A stretch of DNA of 64,000 nucleotides from Pseudomonas corrugata (GTDB lineage: Bacteria; Pseudomonadota; Gammaproteobacteria; Pseudomonadales; Pseudomonadaceae). Of the stretch, positions 51,923 to 61,619 are shown in pieces (the stretch's first letter is position 1; the number at the start of each line of letters is the position of its first letter). A program made the translations under genes and the position numbers. A model generated the notes under the pieces. It was given only the letters and a program-made list of their open reading frames with translations. It was not told where the DNA came from and searched no databases. The stretch covers positions 273,228 through 337,227 of the forward strand of contig NZ_LHVK01000006.1 in assembly GCF_001269905.1 (NCBI RefSeq), written 5' to 3'.

Positions 51923-52700
51923 TCGATTCTTTCCAGCGCGCCATCAGCCGGCGCATGGCTTGCCAGACTTCAGCCTTGTGCCGTGGCGTTTCCATTAACA
52001 ATTCCAGACCCGGTAATGCCCAGGCCGATCCCAGCCCTTCGACCTGCAGTTCACGATTGAACGCTTGCGCGTCCGCTTCGCCGGCAAACTTCACCGCCGG
52101 CAGGCCGATCAACCACAGGCACGCGCAGGGCGCATCTTCGAGCCGCGCCGATACAAAACCCTGGACGAAATCCCGTGCAGCTTCCGGCCCCTGGTCCATC
52201 GTCCCGCGGGACAACAGCGGCCAGCGTACCGGTTCACCCACTATCTGCGGACTGTCCGGCAGGCCGGCGGCGCGCAACATGTCCTTGAGCAGCAGGTACG
52301 CGGGGTCGCGGCTCTGGAACGGTTCGCCGGTGGGCAGCTCTACCAGCAACAGGCATCGTCCGGCACGCAACAACTGCAGGGCGAAACGCGGTGGCGGGAC
52401 CGGGGCGACCCTGGCCGGGGCCGGTACCTCTGGCGCGTCCTCCACCGGCTTGGCGCCGGTGCGGGTCGAGGCAAGGCTTGGCCGTGGGACTTCGATTTTC
52501 GGCCGTTCGGCCACAGGCGCTGCGGGCTCGGCCACGGTCCGGGCCACAGGCGCCGCCGCAGCCGGTGCGGGCTCTGCCGGACGGGGCATTTCCAGCAGTT
52601 CGGGCCGCGACGGGGCGGCGAACGGCAATTCGGTGCGCGGCAGCCAATTGACCACCTGCATGGCGGTCAGATAAGCGCGGCGGCGGGACTCGATAAGCAA
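51915..52700 (-). CDS. holD: DNA polymerase III psi subunit (HolD), pseudomonad long form
   Basis: A 261-residue protein. The first residues (ESRRRAYLTAMQVVNWLPRTELPFAAP) resemble the chi-binding N-terminus of E. coli psi (RRxWxLxxLGIxxW). A Pro/Ala-rich linker (about 35-115) leads to a C-terminal globular domain (FALQLLRAGRCLLLVELPTGEPFQ, LWLIGLPAVKF). The gene overlaps rimI as in enterobacteria, and the pseudomonad psi is known to be this cryptic protein beside rimI. A TTG start at 52700 keeps the chi-binding segment; an ATG 13 codons later would cut it. It links the clamp loader to SSB through chi. Confidence 0.75.
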   Translation of the reverse strand: MLIESRRRAYLTAMQVVNWLPRTELPFAAPSRPELLEMPRPAEPAPAAAAPVARTVAEPAAPVAERPKIEVPRPSLASTRTGAKPVEDAPEVPAPARVAPVPPPRFALQLLRAGRCLLLVELPTGEPFQSRDPAYLLLKDMLRAAGLPDSPQIVGEPVRWPLLSRGTMDQGPEAARDFVQGFVSARLEDAPCACLWLIGLPAVKFAGEADAQAFNRELQVEGLGSAWALPGLELLMETPRHKAEVWQAMRRLMARWKESNE

Positions 52701-52880
52701 AGGTCGGCCACTTGTGGATAACTGAAGGTGGGAGGGATTCTACCGCCGTTCGACGCGGATCGCTTCCCTGATGAGTCGATAGTTGGGCAATACAGACGAC
52801 AGTCCGTCTCAGGGGTGAATCGCAACCGGCCCGATGCAGTACAATCGCCCCTTTTAATTGCCAACCCGACGGCCATTGCG

Positions 52881-54158
52881 ATGATCGAACCCAAGCGCGT
52901 CTTGCGCGCCCTTGCTGAACACTGGGCATTGCTGGAACCTTTGTGCGAGCACTTCGACCAGGGCACCCTGAGCCTCAACGAATTGCGTTCACAACTGGCC
53001 GCCCAACAGTTGGACAGCACGCCCCAGGACATCACCAACCTGCTGGACGTGTGGATCCGCCTGGACATCCTGGTGCCGGTGGCGAAAAGCCCGAACCGCT
53101 TCGAGCTGAACGCCCAGATCCATGACTTCCTCGCCTACCTGCGACGCGAACACCGCCTGGGCCTGTGCCTGGAAATTGAAGCCTACCTGCGTCACCTCGA
53201 ACGTCTGGCCGGCTACATCCAGGACGCCTTCGACGTGCGCGACGGCAACGACCTGGCGCGCCAGTTGCGCCTGCTGGACATGCGCGTGCGGGACGTGCTG
53301 AAGAAACTTGCCAACGACGAGCAGGCCCTGGTGGCCGTGGCCGAACGGGCCAAGACCAGTGATCGGCAGATCCCGCTGCGCCAGCGCTACGCTGAAGTGC
53401 TGGCGACCTGGGACGAATATGTCGAACCGATGATCCAGTTGGTGAACGCCGACGGTGCGTTCGAGCAAGGCGTGCGCAAGGTCGAGAATGTGCTGTTGCG
53501 CATGCTCACCGAGCAGCAGCGCCTCGGCCATCTGGTGGACGACGACATGCTGCTGCGTACCCACGCCCGCATTCTCGAGATGCAGACCAGCGCCCAACTG
53601 ACCCTGCGCCATGCCCGTGAACTACTCCTGCCACTGCGCGAAGAGGCCCGCCGTCACAACGCCGTGACCCGCGGTGCAGCCCTGGCCCTGGCCGCCATCC
53701 GTCGTAAAGGCATCGATGCCGTGCCGCAGGCGGCCATGCCTTTGTTCACCCGGCCGCAAAGCACTTTCCTCGGCAGCGCCAGCCAGGTTGAAGCCTATGT
53801 CTACGCCCTGGCCCGTTTCGAGCCGAAACCGGCGCGCTTCCCCAAGTCCCACAAAACCCACCAGGGCGGCGATGCCCCGCGGGCGCCGCGCACCGTGCGC
53901 GAGATGGTCGAGCGTTGCGAAGACGCCCTGCCGCTGCCGGACCTGATGGTCTGGCTGCTGGAGCAAGAGCCAGACGGCGCCACCGACGAATTGTTGTACT
54001 GGTTCTCGCGCCTGTCGCGGGAAAAACGCTTCAAGCGCGAGCGCCTGGAACGCCGCGAATACCACACTCACGAGCATCAGGTCAGCCTGCGCTCCTTCGC
54101 CCTGCTCTCGGCCCGCGACGCTGCCGAGGATTCTGCGAGCATCCCCCATGCATCTTGA
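52881..54158 (+). CDS. mksF: Condensin kleisin subunit MksF
   Basis: A 425-residue MukF-type kleisin, the bridging subunit of the MksBEF chromosome-organising complex. It is mostly helical with an N-terminal winged-helix-like domain (LNELRSQLAAQQLDSTPQDITNLLDVWIRLDILVPV) and a long helical bundle. The ATG at 52881 (MIEPKRVLRALAEHW) is favoured over earlier in-frame Mets. It overlaps mksE by 11 nt. The order mksF-mksE-mksB matches P. aeruginosa. Confidence 0.9.
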   Translation: MIEPKRVLRALAEHWALLEPLCEHFDQGTLSLNELRSQLAAQQLDSTPQDITNLLDVWIRLDILVPVAKSPNRFELNAQIHDFLAYLRREHRLGLCLEIEAYLRHLERLAGYIQDAFDVRDGNDLARQLRLLDMRVRDVLKKLANDEQALVAVAERAKTSDRQIPLRQRYAEVLATWDEYVEPMIQLVNADGAFEQGVRKVENVLLRMLTEQQRLGHLVDDDMLLRTHARILEMQTSAQLTLRHARELLLPLREEARRHNAVTRGAALALAAIRRKGIDAVPQAAMPLFTRPQSTFLGSASQVEAYVYALARFEPKPARFPKSHKTHQGGDAPRAPRTVREMVERCEDALPLPDLMVWLLEQEPDGATDELLYWFSRLSREKRFKRERLERREYHTHEHQVSLRSFALLSARDAAEDSASIPHAS

Positions 54159-54849
54159 TCTATCCGAACTGTCCCAGCTGGCGCCGATCTTTCGCGAGCT
54201 GTTCAAGGGTTACCACGTCAGCCGCCGCGACCCGGAGCTGTACGCGCAACTGTCGAACTTCCAGGACCAGTACCGCACGCTGTTCAAGGCCCTGGGCTTC
54301 GAGCTGGTGTGCGATACCCGTGGCTTCTACTACTTTGTGCCGGACCTGGCCGCTGCGGCAGTGAACAAGACCGCCCAGCGCCTGGCGCTGTTCACCTTCA
54401 TTCTCGTCGAGCACCTGGCCGACCAGGGCCGCGACCCGATTGCCGTGCTCGACGGCGGCAGTCTGGGCCGCGATGAACTGCCTTCACTGCTGGAAAAATA
54501 CCGCGACCTGTTCATCCAGGCCGAAGTGCAGACCCAGGAAGAGCTGGAAGAAAAAATCATGCGCCGCATGACCCAACTGGGCTTCGCCAGCGAAGACAAC
54601 GGCGTGTATCGCTTCCTGCCGCCGATGCACCGTTTCCTCGACGTCTGCCTGTCGGTCCAGCAGGACCGCGACCTGGCGGCCAGTGTACACAGCGTACTGC
54701 CGTTGCCGGCACCGGTACTGATCGACGAAGACAGTGACGAGAAGCTGCTGCAAACCGACGACCCGCTCGACCTGGCGCCGTTTGAAGACGAAAGCGAAGA
54801 AGACGCACTGGCCCGCGCCATTGCCGAAGAACAGGAGACCGACGCATGA
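54148..54849 (+). CDS. mksE: Condensin subunit MksE
   Basis: A 233-residue MukE-like protein with two winged-helix domains (LAPIFRELFKGYHVSRRDPELYAQLSNF; LEEKIMRRMTQLGFASEDNGVYRFLP) and an acidic tail (EDESEEDALARAIAEEQETDA). It binds the kleisin and regulates the ATPase. It overlaps mksF by 11 nt and mksB by 4 nt, so all three are translationally coupled. Confidence 0.9.
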   Translation: MHLDLSELSQLAPIFRELFKGYHVSRRDPELYAQLSNFQDQYRTLFKALGFELVCDTRGFYYFVPDLAAAAVNKTAQRLALFTFILVEHLADQGRDPIAVLDGGSLGRDELPSLLEKYRDLFIQAEVQTQEELEEKIMRRMTQLGFASEDNGVYRFLPPMHRFLDVCLSVQQDRDLAASVHSVLPLPAPVLIDEDSDEKLLQTDDPLDLAPFEDESEEDALARAIAEEQETDA

Positions 54850-57686
54850 GCCAGGAACGCTACGGCATCCGCCGCTTCGCCCTTTTGAACACCGCCGGCT
54901 ACAGCCTCGGGCTGTTCCCGCTGGAAGAACCGCTGTCGGTGTATGGCGCGAACAACCTCGGTAAATCCGCCTCGATCAACGCCTTGCAGTTCCCGATCCT
55001 GGCGCGCATGTCAGACATGAGCTTTGGCAAGTACAGCCTGGAACAATCCCGGCGCTTCTACTTTGCGTCGGACACCAGCTACATCCTGGTAGAAGTCGCC
55101 CTGCCCCACGGTCCTCACGTGATCGGCGTGGTCGGTCGCGGCCCCGGCGGCGGTTTCGGCCACCAGTTCTTTGCCTACGCCGGCAAACTGGACCTGGCCC
55201 ATTATCAGAAAAACGACACCTGCCTGCGTCAGAAAGAACTCTTCACCAACCTGGAGCGCGAAGGCCTCAAGGCTTACGAACTCAAGCCTGATGAACTGCG
55301 GCGCCTGCTGGTGGGTGGCCACACCTCGATTCCCCTGGACTTGACGCTGATCCCGCTGCGCTCCACCAGCGAGCAGAGCCTCAAGACTTTCCGAGCGCTG
55401 TTCATCAACCTGCTGCACATGCGCGAAATCACCGCGGCCAAGCTCAAGCAGCTGTTCCTCGACGCCTTCGAGCACAGCCTGCGTTCCGGTAGCGTGGATT
55501 ACATCGCCGCGTGCGAAGAAGCCTTCCGCGACGTACGACGCATGGAGCAGGACTACAACTCCCTGGTGGCCGCAGGCCCGTTGGTGGAAGCCCTGGCCAA
55601 TGGCGTGAAGCAGCGCGATATCCTGCGCGGCAAATTGCATCGCCTGTCGCCACTGCTCGACTCGTTGCTGGGCACCTGGTCGGACTACGCCGGTGCACGC
55701 AAGGAAGAGCTGACCATCCAGGCCGAACACTACCGCAACGAGCAGGATTCGCTGCAGAACGACCAGCGCGGCAGCACTCAGGAGTTGATGCGCCTGGAGC
55801 GGGAAATCACCGGCATCCAGCGCTGGCTCGGTGAACTGTCAGTGCTCAAGCATCGCTTCGCCCTGGTGGATGACGTCAAAGTCCTGGAGCAACAGCTGCT
55901 CGCCGCCAAGGATGCCCACGACGAACTGGCCGGCGCTCTGGCCCAGTCCCGACAGTTCAGCGCCGAAGACCTGGAGGAACGTCTGCGGGATCTGGAAAAA
56001 CGTCTGAAATCGGTCAAGCAGCAACTCGATCACGCCGACAACAACAGCTACGCCCGCCTGCGGGAGGAGTTCTCGCAACAGGACGTCGAGCGCCTGATGC
56101 GCCTGTTCAATAGCGCACTGTTCAGCCTGCCGCTGGGCGAGCATGGCATAGCACTGGATGAGAACGGCGACTGGGTCAAATCCGTGGAGCTGATCCTCGA
56201 CGGCTTCAAGGGCGAGCGCTTCGAAGTACCCGGCCTGTCCATCGACCTGTCCCACATCGAGCCGCCAGCCCTGCAAGCACTGGCCGACCGCGCCGCATTG
56301 CGGGACCAGAAAGAGCGCCTGGAGAAAGAACTCAAGCAACTCAAGACCCAGCAAGCCGTGGCCGCCGACCGTGCGGCGAGCAAGACCCAGACCGAAGCGC
56401 TGTACCAGCAGGTACTGGACGCGCAAAAGGCCCTGGAAGACTTCCGTCGCAGCCAGACCCTGAGCGCCGAAGAAGGCGAAAAGCTTGAGCAACTGGCACA
56501 GATGGAAGCCGCCCAGGACGAACTCAAGCGCTCCAGCGACGCGTTCACCGAGCGCGTCCAGCAGTTGTCCGCCAAGTTGCAACTGGTGGGCCGACAGATC
56601 GCCGATATGGAAGCCAAGCAGCGCACCCTCGACGACGCCTTGCGTCGCCGTCAATTGCTGCCGGCGGACCTGCCGTTCGGCACGCCATTCATGGACCCGG
56701 TCGACGACTCCATGGATAACCTGTTGCCGCTGCTCAATGACTATCAGGACAGCTGGCAAGGCTTGCTGCGGGTCGACGGCCAGATTGAGGCGCTGTATGC
56801 ACAGGTGCGCCTCAAGGGCGTTGCCAAGTTCGACAGCGAAGATGACATGGAGCGCCGCCTACAGCTGCTGATCAACGCCTATGCCCACCGTACCGACGAA
56901 GCCCTGACGCTGGGCAAGGCCCGTCGTGCGGCGGTGACCGACATCGCCCGGACCCTGCGCAACATCCGTAGCGACTACGACAGCCTCGAACATCAACTGG
57001 CGTTGTTCAACCGTGAGATCAACAAGCGCCAGGTGTCCAACCTGCAGAGCTTCCGCATCGTCCTCGCACCGAACAAAGAAGCGCTCAAGCACATTGACCA
57101 GATCATCCACAGCGCCGGTCAATATGAGGAAGGCGAGACTCTCTCGGTGTTCGACCTCAGCCAGAGCGCCGAGCAGGACAACAAGAACGAAGAAGCCAAG
57201 GAATATCTGGCACGCCTGGTGGCGGCGAACCACAACCAGCTCGGCCTCAAGGATCTGTTCGAACTGGCTTTCGAGATCACCAAGGTCAACGGCCAGCCAG
57301 TGATCCACACCGACATCGACGGCGCCGCGTCAAACGGCACCACCATGACCATCAAGGCGCTGACCAACATGTACTTGTTGCTGCACTTGATGGACCGCGA
57401 GCAGGCCGGTCGCGTGCGCCTGCCGTACTACTTGGATGAAGCGGCGGACATCGATGAAAAGAACCAGGCAGCGCTGCTGGAAACCAGTCTGCAACTGGGC
57501 TTCGTACCGATCCTGGCCAGCGTAAAACCGCAAGTCTGTGCCAGCGTCGCCATCGACCTGGAAGGCGGCAGCGGCCCGAACGGTATCTACATCGACGAAG
57601 CGGACTGGAAGTACATCCGCCGTCACGATGTAGTGAAGGCCACGGTGAATGTCGAGGCCGATGAGCCGGAACTGGATCCGGTGTGA
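54846..57686 (+). CDS. mksB: Condensin SMC-like ATPase MksB
   Basis: A 946-residue SMC-type ATPase. Walker A GANNLGKS is at about 35-42, the Walker B LPYYLDEAADID near 860, and the signature-like SNGTTMTIKA near 828. Two long coiled-coil arms lie between (about 290-420 and 490-620, 690-760) with a small hinge. This is the MksB length in P. aeruginosa. It organises and segregates the chromosome. No mksG/JetD nuclease gene follows, so this is the housekeeping-type Mks and not the plasmid-defence (Wadjet) form. Confidence 0.93.
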   Translation: MSQERYGIRRFALLNTAGYSLGLFPLEEPLSVYGANNLGKSASINALQFPILARMSDMSFGKYSLEQSRRFYFASDTSYILVEVALPHGPHVIGVVGRGPGGGFGHQFFAYAGKLDLAHYQKNDTCLRQKELFTNLEREGLKAYELKPDELRRLLVGGHTSIPLDLTLIPLRSTSEQSLKTFRALFINLLHMREITAAKLKQLFLDAFEHSLRSGSVDYIAACEEAFRDVRRMEQDYNSLVAAGPLVEALANGVKQRDILRGKLHRLSPLLDSLLGTWSDYAGARKEELTIQAEHYRNEQDSLQNDQRGSTQELMRLEREITGIQRWLGELSVLKHRFALVDDVKVLEQQLLAAKDAHDELAGALAQSRQFSAEDLEERLRDLEKRLKSVKQQLDHADNNSYARLREEFSQQDVERLMRLFNSALFSLPLGEHGIALDENGDWVKSVELILDGFKGERFEVPGLSIDLSHIEPPALQALADRAALRDQKERLEKELKQLKTQQAVAADRAASKTQTEALYQQVLDAQKALEDFRRSQTLSAEEGEKLEQLAQMEAAQDELKRSSDAFTERVQQLSAKLQLVGRQIADMEAKQRTLDDALRRRQLLPADLPFGTPFMDPVDDSMDNLLPLLNDYQDSWQGLLRVDGQIEALYAQVRLKGVAKFDSEDDMERRLQLLINAYAHRTDEALTLGKARRAAVTDIARTLRNIRSDYDSLEHQLALFNREINKRQVSNLQSFRIVLAPNKEALKHIDQIIHSAGQYEEGETLSVFDLSQSAEQDNKNEEAKEYLARLVAANHNQLGLKDLFELAFEITKVNGQPVIHTDIDGAASNGTTMTIKALTNMYLLLHLMDREQAGRVRLPYYLDEAADIDEKNQAALLETSLQLGFVPILASVKPQVCASVAIDLEGGSGPNGIYIDEADWKYIRRHDVVKATVNVEADEPELDPV

Positions 57687-57704
57687 GGTAAGTCTCGAAG
57701 AATG

Positions 57705-57740
57705 AAAAAGGCCGCGATCCATTGGATCGCGGCCTTTTTC
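57705..57740 (+). terminator. Terminator of the mksFEB operon
   Basis: Perfect 11-bp arms GGCCGCGATCC and GGATCGCGGCC around ATT, flanked by A- and T-runs, so it can act in both directions. About 20 nt past the mksB stop. Confidence 0.92.
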
Positions 57741-57780
57741 ATTGGGATGTCTGAAACTCTTGTGGCGACCATAGCGCTGT

Positions 57781-57876
57781 CATCGCGAGCAGGCTCGCTC
57801 CCACAGAGGGGTCGGGTTTGATCACCTATTCAACGCCTGCAGAAAATCCCTGTGGGAGCGAGCCTGCTCGCGATGA
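57781..57876. repeat. Inverted pair of REP elements
   Basis: CATCGCGAGCAGGCTCGCTC(CCACAG) and its reverse complement at 57850-57876 flank a 43-nt spacer between the convergent mksB and pqiB genes. Same REP type as the single copy near 11.95 kb. Confidence 0.85.
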
Positions 57877-57903
57877 CGTCGGAACAGGCCACCACTTGAC
57901 CCG

Positions 57904-60207
57904 CTATTTACCGAGCTTGATCTTGGGTGCCCAGGTCAGCCACTCAGCCTCGTATTTATCGAACAACGGGAAGGTCTGCTCCGGCCGCGCCGGGCTGCCC
58001 ATGCTCTCGCCATCCGGTGTCGCAAAAGCGACGCCCCCCTGGATCAACGTCTCCAACGACTCGGTCCGCACCGTGGCGCCCTTGAACAGGCCAAAGTCCA
58101 TGTCGAAACCGCTGGTGTTCCAGAATCGCGTACCACTGCGTACCAGCGGCGCGTATTTGGGTTCGATCAGGATGTGGATCAGCACCCGATCCGCCGTCTG
58201 GCCCAGTTCATAACCGGTGACCTTGCCCACGGTGATCTCGCGATAGGTCACTGGCACGCCCGTCTTCAACGAACCGCGGCGGGCAGCACTCAACACCAGG
58301 CTCAAACCGGCTTCGGGCACGGCACTTTCCGGTGGGCTGGCAAGGGCGACGAAGTTCTTCTGTGGCCCGAGGTTCTTCACCGAGGGCTGCACTTCGAGGT
58401 ACTGGCCGGTCACCAGTGTTTCCAGGTTCGAGGTCTTGATCAGCCCCAGTTCGGGTTTGACGACCCAGAACTGGCTGCCAACCCGGGCGATACGCTCCGG
58501 TACTTCAGTGATGCGAGCAGTGAGCAGCACCGACTGTAGATCGGCGCTGAGATCAACGTCCTCGACCTTGCCCACATCCAACCCTTTGTAGCGAATCGGC
58601 GTCCCGCTGCGCAAACCGTCGGCACGATCGACCTTGATTGTCACCACGGTGCCGTTCTGTTGCGCTGCTTCGCGGTTCTCGAACAGGCGGAAGCGGGGGA
58701 CACGTCTCTTCAACGGTACATTGGGCACCGGCGTTTCGAAGGCGATACCGCCAGCCATCAGGCTTTGCAGCGATTCACTCTTGACCTGGATTCCCCCCGT
58801 CAGACCTCCCGTGAGGGTAATGCCACTGGCGTTCCAGAACCGCGTCGAACCGTTGACCAGCCCTTCGTATTCCTTCTCGATGTGCACACCTACGATCAAC
58901 TGCTTTTTCTTGCGGGAGAATTGGTAGCTCTGTACCGAGCCGACCTTGACCTGCTTGTAGAGGATCGGGCTGCCGACCTCCAGCGATCCGAGGTTTTCAG
59001 TCAACAGCACCAGATGCAGGCCGGGCGAACGCAAGTCCAGCGGCGGCGCCTTCGCCCTGGCTTCGAACTCACGCTGGGGGGCCGCGCCCTTGTCGCCGGG
59101 TCGCACGGCAATGTAGTTGCCCTTGACCAGCGCTTCCAGGCCGGTGATCCCCGCCAGGGAAATCGACGGCTTGACGACCCAGAACTGAGTGCCGGTTACC
59201 AGATAATCTTCGGCCAGTGGGTCCATGGTCAGTTCAGCCGTAGCGCTGGACAGGTCAGAGTCAATCTTGAGGTTCTTCAGGCTGCCGACCTGGATGCCTT
59301 TGTACATCACCGGGGTACGGCCGGCCTGCAGACCTTCAAAGTCGCTGAGCTTGACCTTCACTCGAATACCGGCAGCAGCGGCGTCAAAGTCCTCGTAAAG
59401 ACGAAACGGCAGGCTGGGATCCGTGGGCGGACTGTCCTTACGGCTCTCCGGCGTGGCGAACGCAATACCACCGGCAACGATACTCGCCAGGGACTCGCTG
59501 CGGACTTTGACGCCCGAGAGATTGGCATCGATGCTGATGCCGCTGGCGTTCCAGAAGCGCGTGTGTTTACGCACCAGGCTGGCATAGGTTGGTTCGATGA
59601 AAACCTTGATCTCCACCGTGTTCTGATCTTCGGATAGCTGGTAGCTCTTCACCTGCCCAACCTGGATCTGCTTGTAGAACACCGGGCTGCCCCGATCCAG
59701 CGAACCCAACCGGTCAGCCTTGATGGTCAGGTGCAAGCCTGGCTTGGCATCCGACAGCGGCGGCTCTTGGGCCAAGGCCTTGAACTTGCGGCTGGACTCT
59801 CCTTCACCCGGGCTGATAGCTACGTAGTTACCCGATACCAGGGTTTCCAGGCCAGTGATCCCGGCCAGGCTCACGCTCGGCTTGACCAGCCAGAAACGCG
59901 TTCCGGTCTTCAGGTATTGTTCCACATCCTTGTTCATCTCAACGGTCGCGACCACCCCTTTCGAACTGCCTTCATCGTCCAGGGTGAGGGCCTTCACTTT
60001 GCCGACCGGCATGCCTTTATAGACCACCTCGGTTTTGTTGGCCTGAATACCCTCGCCGCTCTCGAAGCGTACGCTGATCTCGATCCCGGTCTCGTTATAA
60101 GCCCGCCAGCCGAGCCAGCCCCCGATGACCAAAGCAATCAGCGGCAAGACCCAGATGGCCGACCAGTTCGAGGCCGGTCGGGTTTTAGCGGTAGGCAAAT
60201 CAGTCAT
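57904..60207 (-). CDS. pqiB: PqiB/LetB-like MCE protein with six MCE repeats
   Basis: A 767-residue inner-membrane-anchored protein for lipid transport across the periplasm. One TM (SAIWVLPLIALVIGGWLGW) is followed by six MCE domains, each opening with a strand and V-x-YKG/YKQ-x-x-VGxV loop (for example VVYKGMPVGKV, VFYKQIQVGQV, VMYKGIQVGSL, ILYKQVKVGSV, IRYKGLDVGKV, VTYREITVGKV). E. coli PqiB has three and LetB seven, so six is intermediate. The start overlaps the second PqiA gene by 8 nt. Also known as the YebT/LetB family. Confidence 0.92.
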   Translation of the reverse strand: MTDLPTAKTRPASNWSAIWVLPLIALVIGGWLGWRAYNETGIEISVRFESGEGIQANKTEVVYKGMPVGKVKALTLDDEGSSKGVVATVEMNKDVEQYLKTGTRFWLVKPSVSLAGITGLETLVSGNYVAISPGEGESSRKFKALAQEPPLSDAKPGLHLTIKADRLGSLDRGSPVFYKQIQVGQVKSYQLSEDQNTVEIKVFIEPTYASLVRKHTRFWNASGISIDANLSGVKVRSESLASIVAGGIAFATPESRKDSPPTDPSLPFRLYEDFDAAAAGIRVKVKLSDFEGLQAGRTPVMYKGIQVGSLKNLKIDSDLSSATAELTMDPLAEDYLVTGTQFWVVKPSISLAGITGLEALVKGNYIAVRPGDKGAAPQREFEARAKAPPLDLRSPGLHLVLLTENLGSLEVGSPILYKQVKVGSVQSYQFSRKKKQLIVGVHIEKEYEGLVNGSTRFWNASGITLTGGLTGGIQVKSESLQSLMAGGIAFETPVPNVPLKRRVPRFRLFENREAAQQNGTVVTIKVDRADGLRSGTPIRYKGLDVGKVEDVDLSADLQSVLLTARITEVPERIARVGSQFWVVKPELGLIKTSNLETLVTGQYLEVQPSVKNLGPQKNFVALASPPESAVPEAGLSLVLSAARRGSLKTGVPVTYREITVGKVTGYELGQTADRVLIHILIEPKYAPLVRSGTRFWNTSGFDMDFGLFKGATVRTESLETLIQGGVAFATPDGESMGSPARPEQTFPLFDKYEAEWLTWAPKIKLGK

Positions 60208-60829
60208 GGTCGTTATCCGACTCCGTGTTATCCCAAATCAGTCGGGGATCGAAGGTTACTGCGGCAATCATTGTCAAAATCACTACGCTGGCAAAAGCAA
60301 TCGCGCCGAGACCGGCTTCGACACTGGCGAGTCGTCCGAAATTCACTACCGCCACCAGAATCGCGATAACGAAAATATCCAGCATCGACCAGCGGCCAAT
60401 GAACTCGATGAAACGATACATAAGGATGCGCTGCCTTGCAGACATGGGCTGGTGCCGCTGAACGGAAAACAACAGCAAGGCAATACCCACCAGTTTGAAG
60501 GTAGGTACCAGGATACTGGCGATGAACACCACGGCCGCAATCGGGATCATGCCGTGCTGCACAAGCTCGATGACACCGGCCATGATGGTACTGGGGGCAC
60601 CATGGCCCAGCGAGTTGATCGTCATGATCGGTAGGATATTGGCCGGGATGTAGAGAATGGCGGCGGTGATCAGCAATGCCCAGGTACGCATCAAGCTGTT
60701 GGGGCGACGGGGATGAATCCGCGCTCCGCATCGGGTACAGGCTTGTTCGTCGGCGTCGGCATCCAGCCGATTCAATTCATGGCATTCGGTACAGATCAGA
60801 ATGCCTGCATCAATCGCCCGCATGGGCAT
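60200..60829 (-). CDS. pqiA: PqiA/LetA-like half-size membrane protein (second)
   Basis: A 209-residue protein with an N-terminal zinc ribbon (CTECHELNRLDADADEQACTRCG) and four membrane helices (LLITAAILYIPANILPIM with the family NILP motif; GMIPIAAVVFIASILVPTFKLVGIALLL). It corresponds to one of the two repeats of E. coli PqiA/LetA. It overlaps the upstream pqiA gene by 20 nt and pqiB by 8 nt. Its role is to feed lipids to the MCE tunnel. Confidence 0.9.
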   Translation of the reverse strand: MPMRAIDAGILICTECHELNRLDADADEQACTRCGARIHPRRPNSLMRTWALLITAAILYIPANILPIMTINSLGHGAPSTIMAGVIELVQHGMIPIAAVVFIASILVPTFKLVGIALLLFSVQRHQPMSARQRILMYRFIEFIGRWSMLDIFVIAILVAVVNFGRLASVEAGLGAIAFASVVILTMIAAVTFDPRLIWDNTESDNDHD

Positions 60830-61469
60830 CCTCTCCTGATAACGCTTGCCAGATCTGATGTGGTGACATCACCACCTCCAACCAGACCTGAACCAGCAGC
60901 AAACTGATGAAACACACCAACCCAAGGCCCACGGTGATGGCGGCCATGTCCGCCAACTTGACGATAGCTACCAACACGCCCATGAGATAGACCTCAAGCA
61001 TCCCCCAATCTCGCAGGTGGTGATAAACGCGATACAACAGCAGGCCGTAGCTACGGCCGACCTTCCAGCGAATGGTCAACAATACAGCCAGCTGACAAAG
61101 CAGCTTGAGCAGCGGTACACCCATGCTGCACAGAAACACCACCACCGCAATGCCTTGCATACCGCTATCGAACAGACCGACTACGCCACTCCATACGGTG
61201 TCCTGGGAGGATTGACCGAGCAGATTGAGCTGCATGATGGGTAGAAAGTTTGCGGGCACGTACAGCAGCAGAGCTGCGATGACCAAGGCGAGACTGCGCT
61301 CGACAACATTGGGCCGGTGGGCGTAGAGCTCATATCCACAACGGGGGCATTCGGCTTTTTCGCCATGGGACAATCGAGGCTTGCGCATCAACAGGTCGCA
61401 CTCATGGCATGCTACCAGTTTGTCTAAAGGCAGTTCTGACAACCGATGGGTGTCCAGCGGGTCGGGCAT
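60810..61469 (-). CDS. pqiA: PqiA/LetA-like half-size membrane protein (first)
   Basis: A 219-residue protein with zinc ribbon CHECDLLMRKPRLSHGEKAECPRCGYEL and four membrane helices (LALVIAALLLYVPANFLPIMQLNLLG; IAVVVFLCSMGVPLLKLLCQLAVLL). It is the first gene of the three-gene operon. The ATG at 61469 is used; a TTG two codons earlier is possible. Together with the next gene it makes up the two repeats that are fused in the E. coli protein. Confidence 0.9.
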   Translation of the reverse strand: MPDPLDTHRLSELPLDKLVACHECDLLMRKPRLSHGEKAECPRCGYELYAHRPNVVERSLALVIAALLLYVPANFLPIMQLNLLGQSSQDTVWSGVVGLFDSGMQGIAVVVFLCSMGVPLLKLLCQLAVLLTIRWKVGRSYGLLLYRVYHHLRDWGMLEVYLMGVLVAIVKLADMAAITVGLGLVCFISLLLVQVWLEVVMSPHQIWQALSGEDAHAGD

Positions 61470-61569
61470 AAACAACTCTGGCTCAACTGAGGTGGGGGTA
61501 TTCTAGTGCTCCAGCTCAAAAATAACTGTGCAAATTTATTGCGAGCTTTCGCGGGCTTTCCTTCGGGCA

Positions 61570-61606
61570 AAAACAAAACCCCTACCTGCGTCAGCAGATA
61601 GGGGTT
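61570..61606 (-). terminator. rRNA operon terminator
   Basis: On the minus strand, the arms CCCCTATCTGC and GCAGGTAGGGG around TGAC precede TTTTGTTTTTG. It lies just after the 5S gene and before the pqiA operon. Confidence 0.9.
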
Positions 61607-61619
61607 TCGGAATTTAATC

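Noticed and set aside
54846..57686. mksFEB as a Wadjet/MksBEFG anti-plasmid system
   Set aside because: No mksG/JetD nuclease gene follows; the operon ends with a terminator directly after mksB.
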